From: an uncultured Lachnospiraceae bacterium
Lineage (GTDB): Bacteria; Bacillota; Clostridia; Lachnospirales; Lachnospiraceae
Length of the DNA: 38,235 bases
Direction: 5' to 3'
Assembly: GCA_944384025.1 (NCBI GenBank)
Contig: CALWRS010000016.1
Location: 1 to 38,235 of the forward strand
Under the pieces are notes generated by a model. That model was given only the letters and a program-made list of their open reading frames with translations, ran no database searches and was not told the DNA's origin. The position numbers and the translations under genes were made by a program. Positions 6,842 through 15,092 of the stretch are shown here, piece after piece (within the stretch, counting starts at the first letter, position 1; each line of letters starts with the position of its first letter).

Positions 6842-7513
6842 TTACCTCCGCTCCGCTATTTCAAATTCTTCAATCCGCTCCCGCTTGCCAATCACAACAA
6901 TCAGGTCGTCCGCCGCAAAGACGTACGAGGGATCAATTTCCGTAATTGTCTCGCCGCCGTGTTCGATGGCGATAATGTTCAATCCATATTTTTGCCGGAT
7001 ATTGGTCTCCATAACCTTCTTCCCGACGTAAGACGACGCAATTTTCGTCTCCAAAATCTCTACTTCGCTGTTTAGCGAAATGTAGTCTACGACGTTTGTC
7101 GCCACAATCTTCTTCGCCAGCCGAAGCGCCATGTCGCGCTCGGGGAAAATAACTTCCACGCCGATTTTCTCTAGGATGTAGCCCTGCTCGTCGCTGATCG
7201 CTTTTGCGATAACCTTCGGAACGCCCAGACTGACTACGTTAAGCGCGGCTAAGATGCACACGTCGATTTTCTCTCCGATGCACACGATTACGACTTCGCA
7301 GTCCGCAATCCCCGCTTCTTCAAGCGTCTCTTTTTCTAGGTTGTCGCACACAAACGCAAATTCCGTGTAAGCGCGCATTTCCTTTACTTTTGCTTCGCTT
7401 GCGTCAATCACAAGCACTTCCTCGCCAAGCTCGCAAAGACGCTTAGCAAGCGCCATCCCAAAGCGCCCAAGGCCAATCACGCCGATGGTCGCCGGTTTTT
7501 TGCGTTGAAACAT
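6842..7513 (-). CDS. ktrA: Potassium uptake regulatory subunit KtrA/TrkA
   Basis: The 223-aa protein has an RCK N-terminal Rossmann domain with GLGRFGMALAKRL near residues 14-26 and an acidic residue after the second strand (VIDAS), consistent with NAD(H) or ATP binding. An RCK C-terminal domain (about 140-223) is the type that can bind c-di-AMP in Firmicutes. The length equals that of Bacillus KtrA. It forms the cytosolic ring that gates the membrane subunit encoded 15 nt upstream. The start is ATG 7513 with AAGGAG. Confidence 0.95.
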   Translation of the reverse strand: MFQRKKPATIGVIGLGRFGMALAKRLCELGEEVLVIDASEAKVKEMRAYTEFAFVCDNLEKETLEEAGIADCEVVIVCIGEKIDVCILAALNVVSLGVPKVIAKAISDEQGYILEKIGVEVIFPERDMALRLAKKIVATNVVDYISLNSEVEILETKIASSYVGKKVMETNIRQKYGLNIIAIEHGGETITEIDPSYVFAADDLIVVIGKRERIEEFEIAERR

Positions 7514-7528
7514 ATCTTTCTCCTTGTT

Positions 7529-8818
7529 CTATCCGATGGTAATCATCTCTTCTGTGTAGCGAACGCCGGGCTTTTGCTTTCCAAACCAAAGCGAAGCTAC
7601 CGTAAGCGGGCCAAGCCGCCCGATGTACATAATCACAATCAGCAAAAATTTTGCGGGAGCTCCAAGCTGCGGCGTAATGCCGGTAGAGAGCCCGACCGTC
7701 CCAAACGCAGACGTGACTTCAAACAGACACTGCGCAAGCGTGCATTCCGGCTCCATAAGGCAAAGAAGGAAGGTTCCAACCAGCACTAACGCCGAGGCAA
7801 GTAACACGATAACGTTGGCTTTGATCATCGCTGTTGACGGTATACGTCTGCGGAATGCCTGACAGTGCTGGTTGGAGACCATGCTGCGAACCGACAACAC
7901 TAAAACAAACAGTGTCGACGTCTTGATGCCGCCGCCGGTAGAACCGGGGGAGGCGCCAATAAACATAAGGATGGTGAGGATTAAAATTCCCGCGTTTGTA
8001 AACTCGCCGATAGGGAACGTGCTAAACCCGGCTGTTCGCGCCGTCACGCTTTGGAAAAAGGCGCCAAGCCAGGTAATATCCTCCGTGTACTTTAAAAGCA
8101 GCGTCCCGCCCAAAAGCAGAACTGCGCTCGTAAACAGCACAACCTTGGAGTGCAGCGTAAGCCGCCGAAACGACCGCTTCTTCAGCACATCCAAAATTAC
8201 TAAAAAACCAATCCCGCCCACAATAATCAGACCGGAGGTCGTAAGATTTAACAGGACGTTGTCCTGATAAGGAATGAGGTTTTGAAACCCTCCCAGAATG
8301 TCAAACCCGGAGTTGTTAAACGCAGCTACCGAGTGAAACAGGCTGATTCCAACCGCTTTTACAAGCGGAAAATCCTGCCGGAACACAAGAAAGCTAAGCA
8401 GCGCGCCTACGCTTTCAAAAAAGAGCGTCATTAAAAGCACGGAGCGAACAAGGCTTGCAATTCCTTTAAAGGAGTCTAGGTTCCACGCTTCACGAATCAA
8501 ACGGTGCTCGCGAAAGCCAAGCCTTCTGCCCGCCGTTAAAATAATGCCGACGCCAAGAGACGTAACGCCAAGTCCGCCAATTTGAATCAAAAGCGCTACG
8601 ACGACTTGTCCAAAGACACTAAACGTATCCGCTGTGTCTACCGCAATCAAGCCTGTCACGCACACTGCGCTTGTGGAAGTAAACAGCGCGTCCACAAACG
8701 ACACGCGAACTCCCTCGGCCGCAGAGATTGGCAAAAGCAGCAACAAAGCTCCGACCAGGATAACAACCAGAAAGCTGGCCGCGATCACCTTCGCCGGAGA
8801 AACTTTCCTTGCCTTCAT
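7529..8818 (-). CDS. ktrB: Potassium transporter membrane subunit KtrB/TrkH
   Basis: The 429-aa membrane protein has four pore-loop repeats with the filter glycines: TSAVCVTGL, AAFNNSGFD, TARTAGFST and SAFGTVGLST. Together with KtrA it forms a potassium, probably sodium-dependent, uptake system. It is the first gene of the run, with a near-consensus promoter 60 bp upstream and an AAGGAG ribosome binding site. A sodium-coupled KtrAB placed with a sodium-exporting decarboxylase subunit pair would give one operon controlling the sodium and potassium balance. Confidence 0.95.
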   Translation of the reverse strand: MKARKVSPAKVIAASFLVVILVGALLLLLPISAAEGVRVSFVDALFTSTSAVCVTGLIAVDTADTFSVFGQVVVALLIQIGGLGVTSLGVGIILTAGRRLGFREHRLIREAWNLDSFKGIASLVRSVLLMTLFFESVGALLSFLVFRQDFPLVKAVGISLFHSVAAFNNSGFDILGGFQNLIPYQDNVLLNLTTSGLIIVGGIGFLVILDVLKKRSFRRLTLHSKVVLFTSAVLLLGGTLLLKYTEDITWLGAFFQSVTARTAGFSTFPIGEFTNAGILILTILMFIGASPGSTGGGIKTSTLFVLVLSVRSMVSNQHCQAFRRRIPSTAMIKANVIVLLASALVLVGTFLLCLMEPECTLAQCLFEVTSAFGTVGLSTGITPQLGAPAKFLLIVIMYIGRLGPLTVASLWFGKQKPGVRYTEEMITIG

Positions 8819-8878
8819 TTCCCTGTACTCCTTCCCGCCTCCAAAAAGAGACGAAGACGTATTCCCTTATCCCTCCCT

Positions 8879-8907
8879 ACCTTAGCATACGCACGAAAAA
8901 ATGTCAA
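8879..8907 (-). promoter_or_regulatory. Sigma-A promoter of the ktrB operon
   Basis: On the minus strand TTGACA (8907-8902) and TAAGGT (8884-8879) are 17 bp apart, with an extended-10 TG one base before the -10 box. It gives a leader of about 50 nt to ktrB. The leader is too short for the long c-di-AMP riboswitch found before some potassium genes. Confidence 0.75.
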
Positions 8908-8916
8908 TTTGATGTT

Positions 8917-8945
8917 GTATAAATCTGTCCGTTTGTTCATAAATT
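8917..8945 (+). promoter_or_regulatory. Candidate sigma-E (sporulation) promoter of spmB
   Basis: GTATAAA (8917-8923) and CATAAATT (8938-8945) are 14 bp apart, close to the mother-cell sigma-E pattern (-35 near GAATAAA or GTATATT, -10 near CATACAAT). It lies just upstream of the preferred TTG start of spmB and downstream of the alternative ATG at 8912, which argues for the later start. Confidence 0.4.
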
Positions 8946-8974
8946 TATGCAAGCAGGGTTTTTGGGGCGTCTTT

Positions 8975-9508
8975 TTGCGTTTTCTTGTTTATCTCTCGGG
9001 CTGCGCGGTGCCGATTGTCGTATTTTTGATTGTGTGCTCCGCGCTTTTTAACCGGCAGGAAGGCTTTCACCAGTTTACGCGGGGAGCAAAGCAGGGGATG
9101 GAAGTTGTCGTATCGATTTTGCCAACGCTTATCGGGCTTATGACTGCGACCGGCGTTTTGCGCGCATCCGGCGCACTGGACGGTCTTGCCGCCATTTTGT
9201 CTCCGCTTGCAAAAACGCTTCACTTTCCGGCGGCGCTTGTGCCAATGGTCGTTGTAAAGTTGGTCTCGTCTTCGGCGGCGACTTCGCTTTTGCTGGACGT
9301 GTTTAAAGAGTTTGGACCGGACTCGCTGGAAGGCTTTTTAGCGTCGGTGATTATGAGCAGCACCGAAACGGTTTTTTATACAATGGCGGTCTACTTCGCT
9401 TCCGTAAAAATTACCAAAACCCGCTACACGCTTGCGGGAGCGCTTTTGGCAACGCTTGCGGGCGTTGTCGCGTCTACGGTTATCGTGCATTTTTCTTATC
9501 CGTTTTAG
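8975..9508 (+). CDS. spmB: Spore maturation protein SpmB
   Basis: The membrane protein matches SpmB (nucleoside-recognition/Gate fold): YLSGCAVPIVVFLIV, SILPTLIGLMTATGVLRASG and VKLVSSSAATSLLLDVFKE. The conserved end, IMSSTETVFYTMAVYF, is family-typical. With SpmA it is needed for spore-core dehydration in Bacillus. The TTG start at 8975 gives 177 residues, equal to the Bacillus length, with a weak GGGGCG site; an in-frame ATG at 8912 would add 21 residues but has no ribosome binding site and lies upstream of the sigma-E-like promoter. Its usual neighbour spmA is not adjacent but 15.6 kb away on the other strand. Confidence 0.88.
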   Translation: MRFLVYLSGCAVPIVVFLIVCSALFNRQEGFHQFTRGAKQGMEVVVSILPTLIGLMTATGVLRASGALDGLAAILSPLAKTLHFPAALVPMVVVKLVSSSAATSLLLDVFKEFGPDSLEGFLASVIMSSTETVFYTMAVYFASVKITKTRYTLAGALLATLAGVVASTVIVHFSYPF

Positions 9509-9609
9509 AGGAAAAATGTGAGGAGGGCAGTTGTAGCGATGTGCTGAGCATTCCGCTCTTTATGGCGGATGAAGCAAGCCGTTTGCTTGGACTTGCCTTA
9601 AGAGACAAA

Positions 9610-9652
9610 AATTCCGCAAAGAGCTCGTAAGCTCTTTGCGGAATTGTTTTTT
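9610..9652. terminator. Strong bidirectional terminator between spmB and the pilus locus
   Basis: The arms AATTCCGCAAAGAGCT (9610-9625) and AGCTCTTTGCGGAATT (9630-9645) form a perfect 16-bp stem with a 4-nt loop. A T-run follows on the + strand (GTTTTTT) and on the - strand (TTTTGTC). It ends spmB from the left and the pilus transcript from the right. The 100 bp between spmB and this hairpin hold no convincing gene. Confidence 0.92.
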
Positions 9653-10670
9653 AGTCGTAAAGGATTTCTGCTTTTGTCATAGTAAAGCCGTTATAAAATA
9701 CGGTTTTAATTTCGGAAGCTTCTCTGTCTTCCATAACTGAGACAATGTCCTTTAACTCGTACGTGGCAATGAACGTTTCGTTCACTTCCGGGTCGTGGTC
9801 GATAAAGTACTCGAATACGTCTCCCTCGCAGCTGTCGCTGTCAATAGCAAGACCGCCAACGCCCCAGCCTTGCTTTGCTGATCCGGTACGGAAGCGAAGC
9901 GTAAGAACAAGCGTAGCGTCTTCTCCGTAGTCTTCTAAGTACTCAACCATCTGCTCGTACGTAGAAGAGAAGCTCGTCGTACCTACAACCTTGCTGCTTT
10001 GCAGGGAAGTGGTAGGCGTAGGTGTGTTCGTAGGAGCGGACGGCGTTTCTGTTGCTTCCGGCGAAACATCCGGCTCTGCCGGCGTTTCCGTAGGAGGTAC
10101 GTACGTACCGTTTTTGTACGCAATCAAGTTTGCACAAGCAGGAACCTGATATTCTTTGTAGTAGCTGTCTTCGCTGTCTTCTACACGAAGCTGCACGGTA
10201 ACTACAGCGCCTTCCTGCGACAAGTCCGGAACCATTGCAAAGAACGTCACAACCTGCGCGCCGTTACAAAGCCGCGTAGCCGAAGCCTCGTCCAAAAGCA
10301 TGCTCCTTGCTGCGGAAATCTTTTCCTCATCCGTGGAAGCGTTTGTGTATTGCTTTTCCTGATAAAACAGCGTCTTCGATGTAGAGTTATAACGGAACAG
10401 GTGGCAGCTGTTTCGCCCAACCAAGCGGAGCGTACAGACGTTGCTCTGCGTTGCAAAGGCAATGTCCAGGTCTGCGTTTGCGGCACAGGTCTTTAACATG
10501 TCGTAAACCGACTCCGAGTACTGCTGTGCAGACTGCTTTGTGCTGTCTCCCTGCCCGCCGGAAACGAACTTAATTACAACAACGACTCCGATAATTACTA
10601 CGGCGAGGATCACAGCCGCAACGATAATTTCCATCGTCGCAAGCCCTGCGTTTCTGTTTCTATTTTTCAT
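9651..10670 (-). CDS. Modular minor pilin, putative pilus-tip adhesin
   Basis: The 339-aa protein starts with a class III-like prepilin signal: a basic leader MKNRNRNAG, cleavage after Gly, then LATMEIIVAAVILAVVIIG, with Glu at mature position 5. A pilin-like globular part with four Cys (about residues 50-190) is followed by a Pro/Thr-rich linker, PPTETPAEPDVSPEATETPS and beyond. The C-terminal domain of about 110 residues (from SSKVVGTTSFSS) is predicted beta-rich and ends FYNGFTMTKAEILYD, which resembles carbohydrate-binding or galactose-binding-like sandwiches. The ATG at 10670 has GAGGGG. Unlike the other pilus genes it has its own near-consensus promoter. An adhesin role is inferred from modularity; the ligand is unknown. 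Confidence 0.8.
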   Translation of the reverse strand: MKNRNRNAGLATMEIIVAAVILAVVIIGVVVVIKFVSGGQGDSTKQSAQQYSESVYDMLKTCAANADLDIAFATQSNVCTLRLVGRNSCHLFRYNSTSKTLFYQEKQYTNASTDEEKISAARSMLLDEASATRLCNGAQVVTFFAMVPDLSQEGAVVTVQLRVEDSEDSYYKEYQVPACANLIAYKNGTYVPPTETPAEPDVSPEATETPSAPTNTPTPTTSLQSSKVVGTTSFSSTYEQMVEYLEDYGEDATLVLTLRFRTGSAKQGWGVGGLAIDSDSCEGDVFEYFIDHDPEVNETFIATYELKDIVSVMEDREASEIKTVFYNGFTMTKAEILYD

Positions 10671-10707
10671 ATGGCATCCCCTCTTTGTTGTATTGCTTTG
10701 TGCGAAA

Positions 10708-10736
10708 ATTTTACCTCTTTTTTTTCGCTGTGTCAA
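10708..10736 (-). promoter_or_regulatory. Near-consensus sigma-A promoter for the modular pilin
   Basis: On the minus strand TTGACA (10736-10731) is a perfect -35 box and TAAAAT (10713-10708) matches the -10 at five of six positions, with exactly 17 bp between. The spacer contains an A8 run. The predicted leader is about 30 nt. It is internal to the pilus locus, so the last gene can be expressed alone. Confidence 0.8.
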
Positions 10737-10743
10737 CAGGGAT

Positions 10744-11661
10744 TTACTCCTCCGCGTTGCGATAAGTAACAATTAGCTGATTCGGGCTGTTTGCGGTGCT
10801 TGGCATGGAAATAATCAGATACGTTTCGCTTAGCGTAACCGGGCTGGAGAATACTGTCGCTGCCGCATTTGTCGTAAGTGAAATACCAAGCGAGGACGAC
10901 TGTGACGCATAATTTGATGCCGTCACAAGATCAATATCCACACCGCTGTTTAATTGATGAAGCGTAGCCGACGTTTCCGCCGTCGTATTTGCTCCGGTCA
11001 GCTGCATGGAAATTATATTCTTTCCCGCAAGGGAAGATATATCCACGTAATAACAGGTCGTGTTGTCACTGCAGCTTTGCGCTGTAAACGTCGCTGTCTG
11101 CGTTCCTCCGGAGAGGATGTTCGAGCCCGTATCCGAGTTTCGCAGGAATACGTTTTGCGAAAGGTACGCCGAGCGGTTGTTATACGTACAGCGCATCGCA
11201 AGCACAACGTAGCCGTCCGCCTGCCCGCTTGTGTCTACAAGAAACGTAGCCACGCGATCGGAAAGCAGGTTTCGGTCATTGACAACCATAATGTGCGTTC
11301 TGGCTTCCTGCAATTTTGCATCTACCGTGTCGGATGAGTCGGCATACTCTTTTAGGTTTATGTACAGGTTCGCTCCTCGCTTTTCCAGTACATAAAATTG
11401 GTCGTTGTGGCAAGCAATCAAACGGCCGCGCGCGGCGTCAAACTCAATTCCTATATGCGCGTCAACCATGATATCGCTTACCTGTGTAAATGCGGTCTGC
11501 AACTGATTTTGAATCTCCACTTCCCGCGCGGACTGCGAGTGATACTGCGCCGCCTGGCGCATAAGCGCAAACGCTCCTGCCATCAGGATAGAAAGCACGG
11601 CAACGGAAACAAGCAGTTCCACAAGGGTCAGACCTTCGTTTGATTTAGCAATTCTCTTCAT
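10744..11661 (-). CDS. Minor pilin, PilW/GspJ-like
   Basis: The 305-aa prepilin has leader MKRIAKSNEG and mature N-terminus LTLVELLVSVAVLSILMAGA, with Glu5 in place. After the helix (residues about 11-60, ending in AQYHSQSAREVEIQNQLQ) the large C-terminal domain is beta-rich. Size and helix sequence fit GspJ/PilW, which forms part of the initiating tip complex with GspI-, GspK- and GspH-like partners, all encoded next door. The ATG at 11661 has GAGGG. It is separated by 12 nt from the GspH-like gene. It is processed by PilD and held in the membrane before assembly. Confidence 0.82.
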   Translation of the reverse strand: MKRIAKSNEGLTLVELLVSVAVLSILMAGAFALMRQAAQYHSQSAREVEIQNQLQTAFTQVSDIMVDAHIGIEFDAARGRLIACHNDQFYVLEKRGANLYINLKEYADSSDTVDAKLQEARTHIMVVNDRNLLSDRVATFLVDTSGQADGYVVLAMRCTYNNRSAYLSQNVFLRNSDTGSNILSGGTQTATFTAQSCSDNTTCYYVDISSLAGKNIISMQLTGANTTAETSATLHQLNSGVDIDLVTASNYASQSSSLGISLTTNAAATVFSSPVTLSETYLIISMPSTANSPNQLIVTYRNAEE

Positions 11662-11673
11662 GTCAATCCCTCG

Positions 11674-12189
11674 TTACTTCGTGCTGATTTTGCCTGTGTA
11701 AGTTGCAAGCGTAAGCGTAATGGTGCGGCTGCCCTGCGTAAAGGAAATCTCTTTCGGCGTGCCTATCGCAGCAACGTTCGTACCTCCCGCCGTGTACAGT
11801 TTGCAGGCACCGAAGCCTCCGGTTTCGCGCACGTAAGTAATTTCTATACTCTGACTGCTGTTAATTGTATATTCGTTATCGTCTACGGTGCGAATCACAA
11901 CAGAAATTTTACTGTTAATTGCAACTTCTTTAAGCTGTTTGTTTGCGTCCGAGATGGACGTTACTACGCACTCGCCTTCGCTGTTTTGCTCAAAGCGAAC
12001 AACGCAGTTTTTCTTGCTCATAGCAACGGTCTGCGCAGACTGCATTAGGCTCTTCGTATCGCTGACCGCCGATTTCAGACGCTGTCCGGTAATCAGAGAG
12101 ATACTAATGCCAATCATGCTTGTTAAAACAGCCATAATTGCAAGCACCACCATAATTTCAACTAGTGTAACTCCTCGATTATCTTTCAT
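11674..12189 (-). CDS. Minor pilin, GspH/FimT-like
   Basis: The 171-aa prepilin has a very short leader, MKDNRG, and mature start VTLVEIMVVLAIMAVLTSMI with Glu5. The N-terminal helix continues through SLITGQRLKSAVSDTKSLMQ, and the rest (about 60-171) is beta-rich with Thr-rich strands at the end. This is the GspH/FimT pattern, a low-abundance pilin of the tip. The ATG at 12189 has a GGAG site 9 nt upstream. A GC-rich hairpin lies just before it. Confidence 0.82.
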   Translation of the reverse strand: MKDNRGVTLVEIMVVLAIMAVLTSMIGISISLITGQRLKSAVSDTKSLMQSAQTVAMSKKNCVVRFEQNSEGECVVTSISDANKQLKEVAINSKISVVIRTVDDNEYTINSSQSIEITYVRETGGFGACKLYTAGGTNVAAIGTPKEISFTQGSRTITLTLATYTGKISTK

Positions 12190-12220
12190 ATCTCACACTC
12201 CATTCGGATGGTCAGACGTC

Positions 12221-12241
12221 CTGCGGCGGCTTGCGCCGCAG
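12221..12241 (-). other. GC-rich hairpin in the pilin operon
   Basis: CTGCGGCG and CGCCGCAG are perfect 8-bp arms with a 5-nt loop, between the GspK-like gene and the GspH-like gene. No T-run follows on the minus strand, so it is more likely an mRNA processing or stability element than a terminator. Confidence 0.5.
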
Positions 12242-12252
12242 GGAGTTGCCCG

Positions 12253-14277
12253 TTAATTTTTGTTCCAGTTTTCGAGTTCGATCAGGTTCAGGTTCTCGTT
12301 TTGGGAGGTATCGACAACTGTACTTGCGTGTTCTCCCTCAAACAAGCTTTCCCAGCCACCAATAAACATGTTGTTTACTAGGCACGTGTATGCATACTGC
12401 TTATTTCTGATATCATTCTCCGGAACGCTTTGGTTCAATGCATAGTATGCAGGCGGATTCTGCCCTACAACGTAATACGACAATTTTTCCACATACTCCT
12501 TAACATTGTCGATATCCTGCTCATTTGGGCTGCTCAAAATCGAGCGTCCCTTTACACTGCCCCATTTTACCTTGTAATTTACCCTGTCAAAAGACATGAA
12601 TATACCAAGGTAGTCAGTTCCTTTATTAAACTCGACCGTATAAGGGTTTACGCAGAAGAACAAACTGAGGAAAGTGCCCGCAGAAGGGTTGTAGCTGTCC
12701 TGTGAACGCCCGAATACACAACCATCGTCATTCTTTACTGCGCCTGTGTACGTTACTCCCTGATAATTAAGAGTAAGTTCATCTGCATCTACAAGGTCGG
12801 ATGTCGCTGCATATAAAGTAGTGTTGGTATCTACTGTTCGCAGTGCTTCCAGATTTCGCGGGTCTGTAACGGCAGAAACAATTTTTTCCTCGTAACTGGT
12901 TACTTTTCTTCGAATTTGTCTTGCGTTCGAATCCTGCGAAATATATGTCAAATATGATACATTCAGGAACTTATATATCTGGTCATCAATTTGATATTGC
13001 TGCCCGTTATACGCCGTAAATGCTATCTTAGATGCGACGGCAACCGTCGAATCAAAATAGATTCCTTGGTTTCCTGCCGGACTGGATGGATTCGATATGA
13101 GCTCAAATTCGACTGTTTCCGATCCGCCTGCTCTTTGGTAGGTAAAATCTGTTCCCTGCGTCATAAGAGCGTAGCAGTTATTATCTGCCTTGTCTAGGAT
13201 CAGCAGTCCGCTAGCCATGCTACCAATATTTGGAACTAATTCTTCTCTATAGCTGTTGAATGGGTCGTACTGATACGGTAAGTAGCGACTATACGCTGTA
13301 CCGGACACTACGTTTTGATACTGACCCGAAAGTCCTCCTGCGTTATACGATCCATTGCTATAATACCCTGAGGTCGTGTTTCCTGCAATGTACTTATTAT
13401 CAACCACAATATCTTTGCATAGAAGGTAGGTGTCGCTCGCAATCACGAGATGAGAACAGTTATTCAAATAAATTGTTCCTCTTACTTCTACTGCTCCGCC
13501 ACCTGTAAACTTAAGCGTGGAATGGTTGTCAACATAAACATCACCGTTAATAACTACGTTATCGCCCTCAAGTTCCAGTGTAACATAATTATGCAGCCAC
13601 AATGCCAACGAGCTGTCAGCCATCGTTCCAAAATAAACATTTCCCTCTTGCAGCATGTAGCCAGGCTTCTTGTTCTGGAACGACTCTTCGGAATACATGA
13701 CAGCTCCACTTCCTACGAGAGAAGAGTAGCTGCCTAAGGATACATTCTCCGAGCTTGCATAATACGGTGCATTCACCCGAATATCCGTCGTTATCTGCGA
13801 ATAATACCCGGTATCCGGATCTGTGTATTCTACGGTCACGCCTTTAATAAGAACATAGTCAGACCCTTTTTCAATTCCACCGTTTACTAAGTCTATTGTA
13901 ATGCTTGCGCCGGGCATATCTGCATATGTCGCCAGATTTGTCTGTACATTTTCAAGGATGTTCGGGGATGTTCCCGCTGTCAGCGAGTTATACACCTGCG
14001 TCACATACGCTGCCGTATTCTGCGACCCGCTCACCTGCAGCGCTGCTGCCGCCACGGCCTGCAGCTCTATCTTCATGTCGTCCACTACGGCTTCCGCATC
14101 GTAGAAGTTGTTTGCGGATGCTGTGCTTACGTTTCGCGACAGAAGAGCCATGTACGAAACCTGCATAATCGCGCCGGAAAGCAGGAAGCAAAGGGTAATG
14201 ATAATCAGCACGCTGACTAAGGCTATACCGCGATTGTCCTGTGAGGCTCTCTTCTTCATTTCTAGGAATCCTTTCAT
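12253..14277 (-). CDS. Large GspK/PilK-like minor pilin with beta-helical body
   Basis: The protein of about 674 residues has the prepilin end SQDNRG and mature IALVSVLIIITLCFLLSGAI. Position 5 is Ser, not Glu, as in GspK-type tip pilins that do not need to pair with a pilin above them. Residues about 180-330 contain short repeated strands such as NVVINGDVYVDNHSTLKFTG and VEVRGTIYLNNCSHLVI, suggesting a right-handed beta helix. The remainder is mixed. It is about twice the size of GspK. Two starts are possible: ATG 14277 (GGGAG upstream, used here) or ATG 14259 (MKKRASQDNRG, AAAGGATT upstream). It probably caps the pilus with the GspI-, GspJ- and GspH-like proteins. Confidence 0.78.
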   Translation of the reverse strand: MKGFLEMKKRASQDNRGIALVSVLIIITLCFLLSGAIMQVSYMALLSRNVSTASANNFYDAEAVVDDMKIELQAVAAAALQVSGSQNTAAYVTQVYNSLTAGTSPNILENVQTNLATYADMPGASITIDLVNGGIEKGSDYVLIKGVTVEYTDPDTGYYSQITTDIRVNAPYYASSENVSLGSYSSLVGSGAVMYSEESFQNKKPGYMLQEGNVYFGTMADSSLALWLHNYVTLELEGDNVVINGDVYVDNHSTLKFTGGGAVEVRGTIYLNNCSHLVIASDTYLLCKDIVVDNKYIAGNTTSGYYSNGSYNAGGLSGQYQNVVSGTAYSRYLPYQYDPFNSYREELVPNIGSMASGLLILDKADNNCYALMTQGTDFTYQRAGGSETVEFELISNPSSPAGNQGIYFDSTVAVASKIAFTAYNGQQYQIDDQIYKFLNVSYLTYISQDSNARQIRRKVTSYEEKIVSAVTDPRNLEALRTVDTNTTLYAATSDLVDADELTLNYQGVTYTGAVKNDDGCVFGRSQDSYNPSAGTFLSLFFCVNPYTVEFNKGTDYLGIFMSFDRVNYKVKWGSVKGRSILSSPNEQDIDNVKEYVEKLSYYVVGQNPPAYYALNQSVPENDIRNKQYAYTCLVNNMFIGGWESLFEGEHASTVVDTSQNENLNLIELENWNKN

Positions 14278-14300
14278 GTTCACACGCTCCCTTTGCTGCG

Positions 14301-15020
14301 TTAATTATAATCGGCCTTCGTGCCTTCTAGCGTACACAAAGGAGATTTGTTTAGGTACTCGGCAAGCCGCTGGCTGTCGGTTCCGCTCTCGCTCTTCCAG
14401 ACGCGGACAGTAACCTCGTAGTACTTTAGCGAGCGGATTTGCATTCCCTGAAGGATGCTGTTTACGTTCTGCTCGGTTCCGGATTCATCCGTAAACGTTG
14501 TTTCCGACTTTTCTGCTACGTAAGTGTAGTCGATCACTGCGTCGTACGTAGTGCCGCCCATTGGGATATCGGTAATGAGGAATGCATAGCACCGGTAGCC
14601 GTAAGTTCCTGCGGTTCCGGAAGGCGTAAATACAATCTTTCCGCCCTCGAGCTTCGCACTTGGCACACTGACGATCGTATACGAGCCGTCCGAATTTTTC
14701 TTAAGCTCTGCGGCGCCGCCGGAAAAGCCTGTGCCCTTCTCCAAATCGCCCGCTAAAAGCTTAAACGCGCTGGCATTGCCGGTTTTTAGCTGGTCGCATT
14801 GGTAGGAGAATTCCTTCAGCTCAAAGGCCTTTACCGATTCAATCACGCTTTCCGCTACCGTTGTTGCGGAAAGCTTTTTGCGGGAGGTTGTGTTGACCCG
14901 CGCTACTGCGACAAAGGTGGAGAGGATGGGCGCCAGCGCAATCCCAAGAATTGCACACGCTACCAAAACCTCGACTAGGGTAAAGCCTCCGTTTTTGTTG
15001 TGTCTTTTCTTATTGCCCAT
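14301..15020 (-). CDS. Minor pilin, PilV/GspI-like
   Basis: The 239-aa prepilin has a basic leader, MGNKKRHNKNGG, and mature FTLVEVLVACAILGIALAPI with Glu5. The helix (TFVAVARVNTTSRKKLSATT) leads to a beta-rich domain. It is longer than most GspI proteins, closer to clostridial PilV. The ATG at 15020 follows TAGGAGG. It is the first of four GspI-K-H-J-like genes in a row, an arrangement expected for a tip complex that primes pilus assembly. Confidence 0.82.
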   Translation of the reverse strand: MGNKKRHNKNGGFTLVEVLVACAILGIALAPILSTFVAVARVNTTSRKKLSATTVAESVIESVKAFELKEFSYQCDQLKTGNASAFKLLAGDLEKGTGFSGGAAELKKNSDGSYTIVSVPSAKLEGGKIVFTPSGTAGTYGYRCYAFLITDIPMGGTTYDAVIDYTYVAEKSETTFTDESGTEQNVNSILQGMQIRSLKYYEVTVRVWKSESGTDSQRLAEYLNKSPLCTLEGTKADYN

Positions 15021-15092
15021 GGCAATCCCTCCTAACTGCTCGATATGGCAGGCCCCATTTTGGCAGCCTGCCTCCCAAGTTCACATTTAAAA

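Noticed and set aside
8912-8974. ATG 8912 as the spmB start
   Set aside because: No ribosome binding site, it would precede the sigma-E-like promoter and would make the protein longer than known SpmB.
9541-9630. Possible 29-aa protein after spmB starting at GTG
   Set aside because: AGGAGG is about 14 nt upstream, too far, and the frame ends inside the terminator stem; no family recognised.
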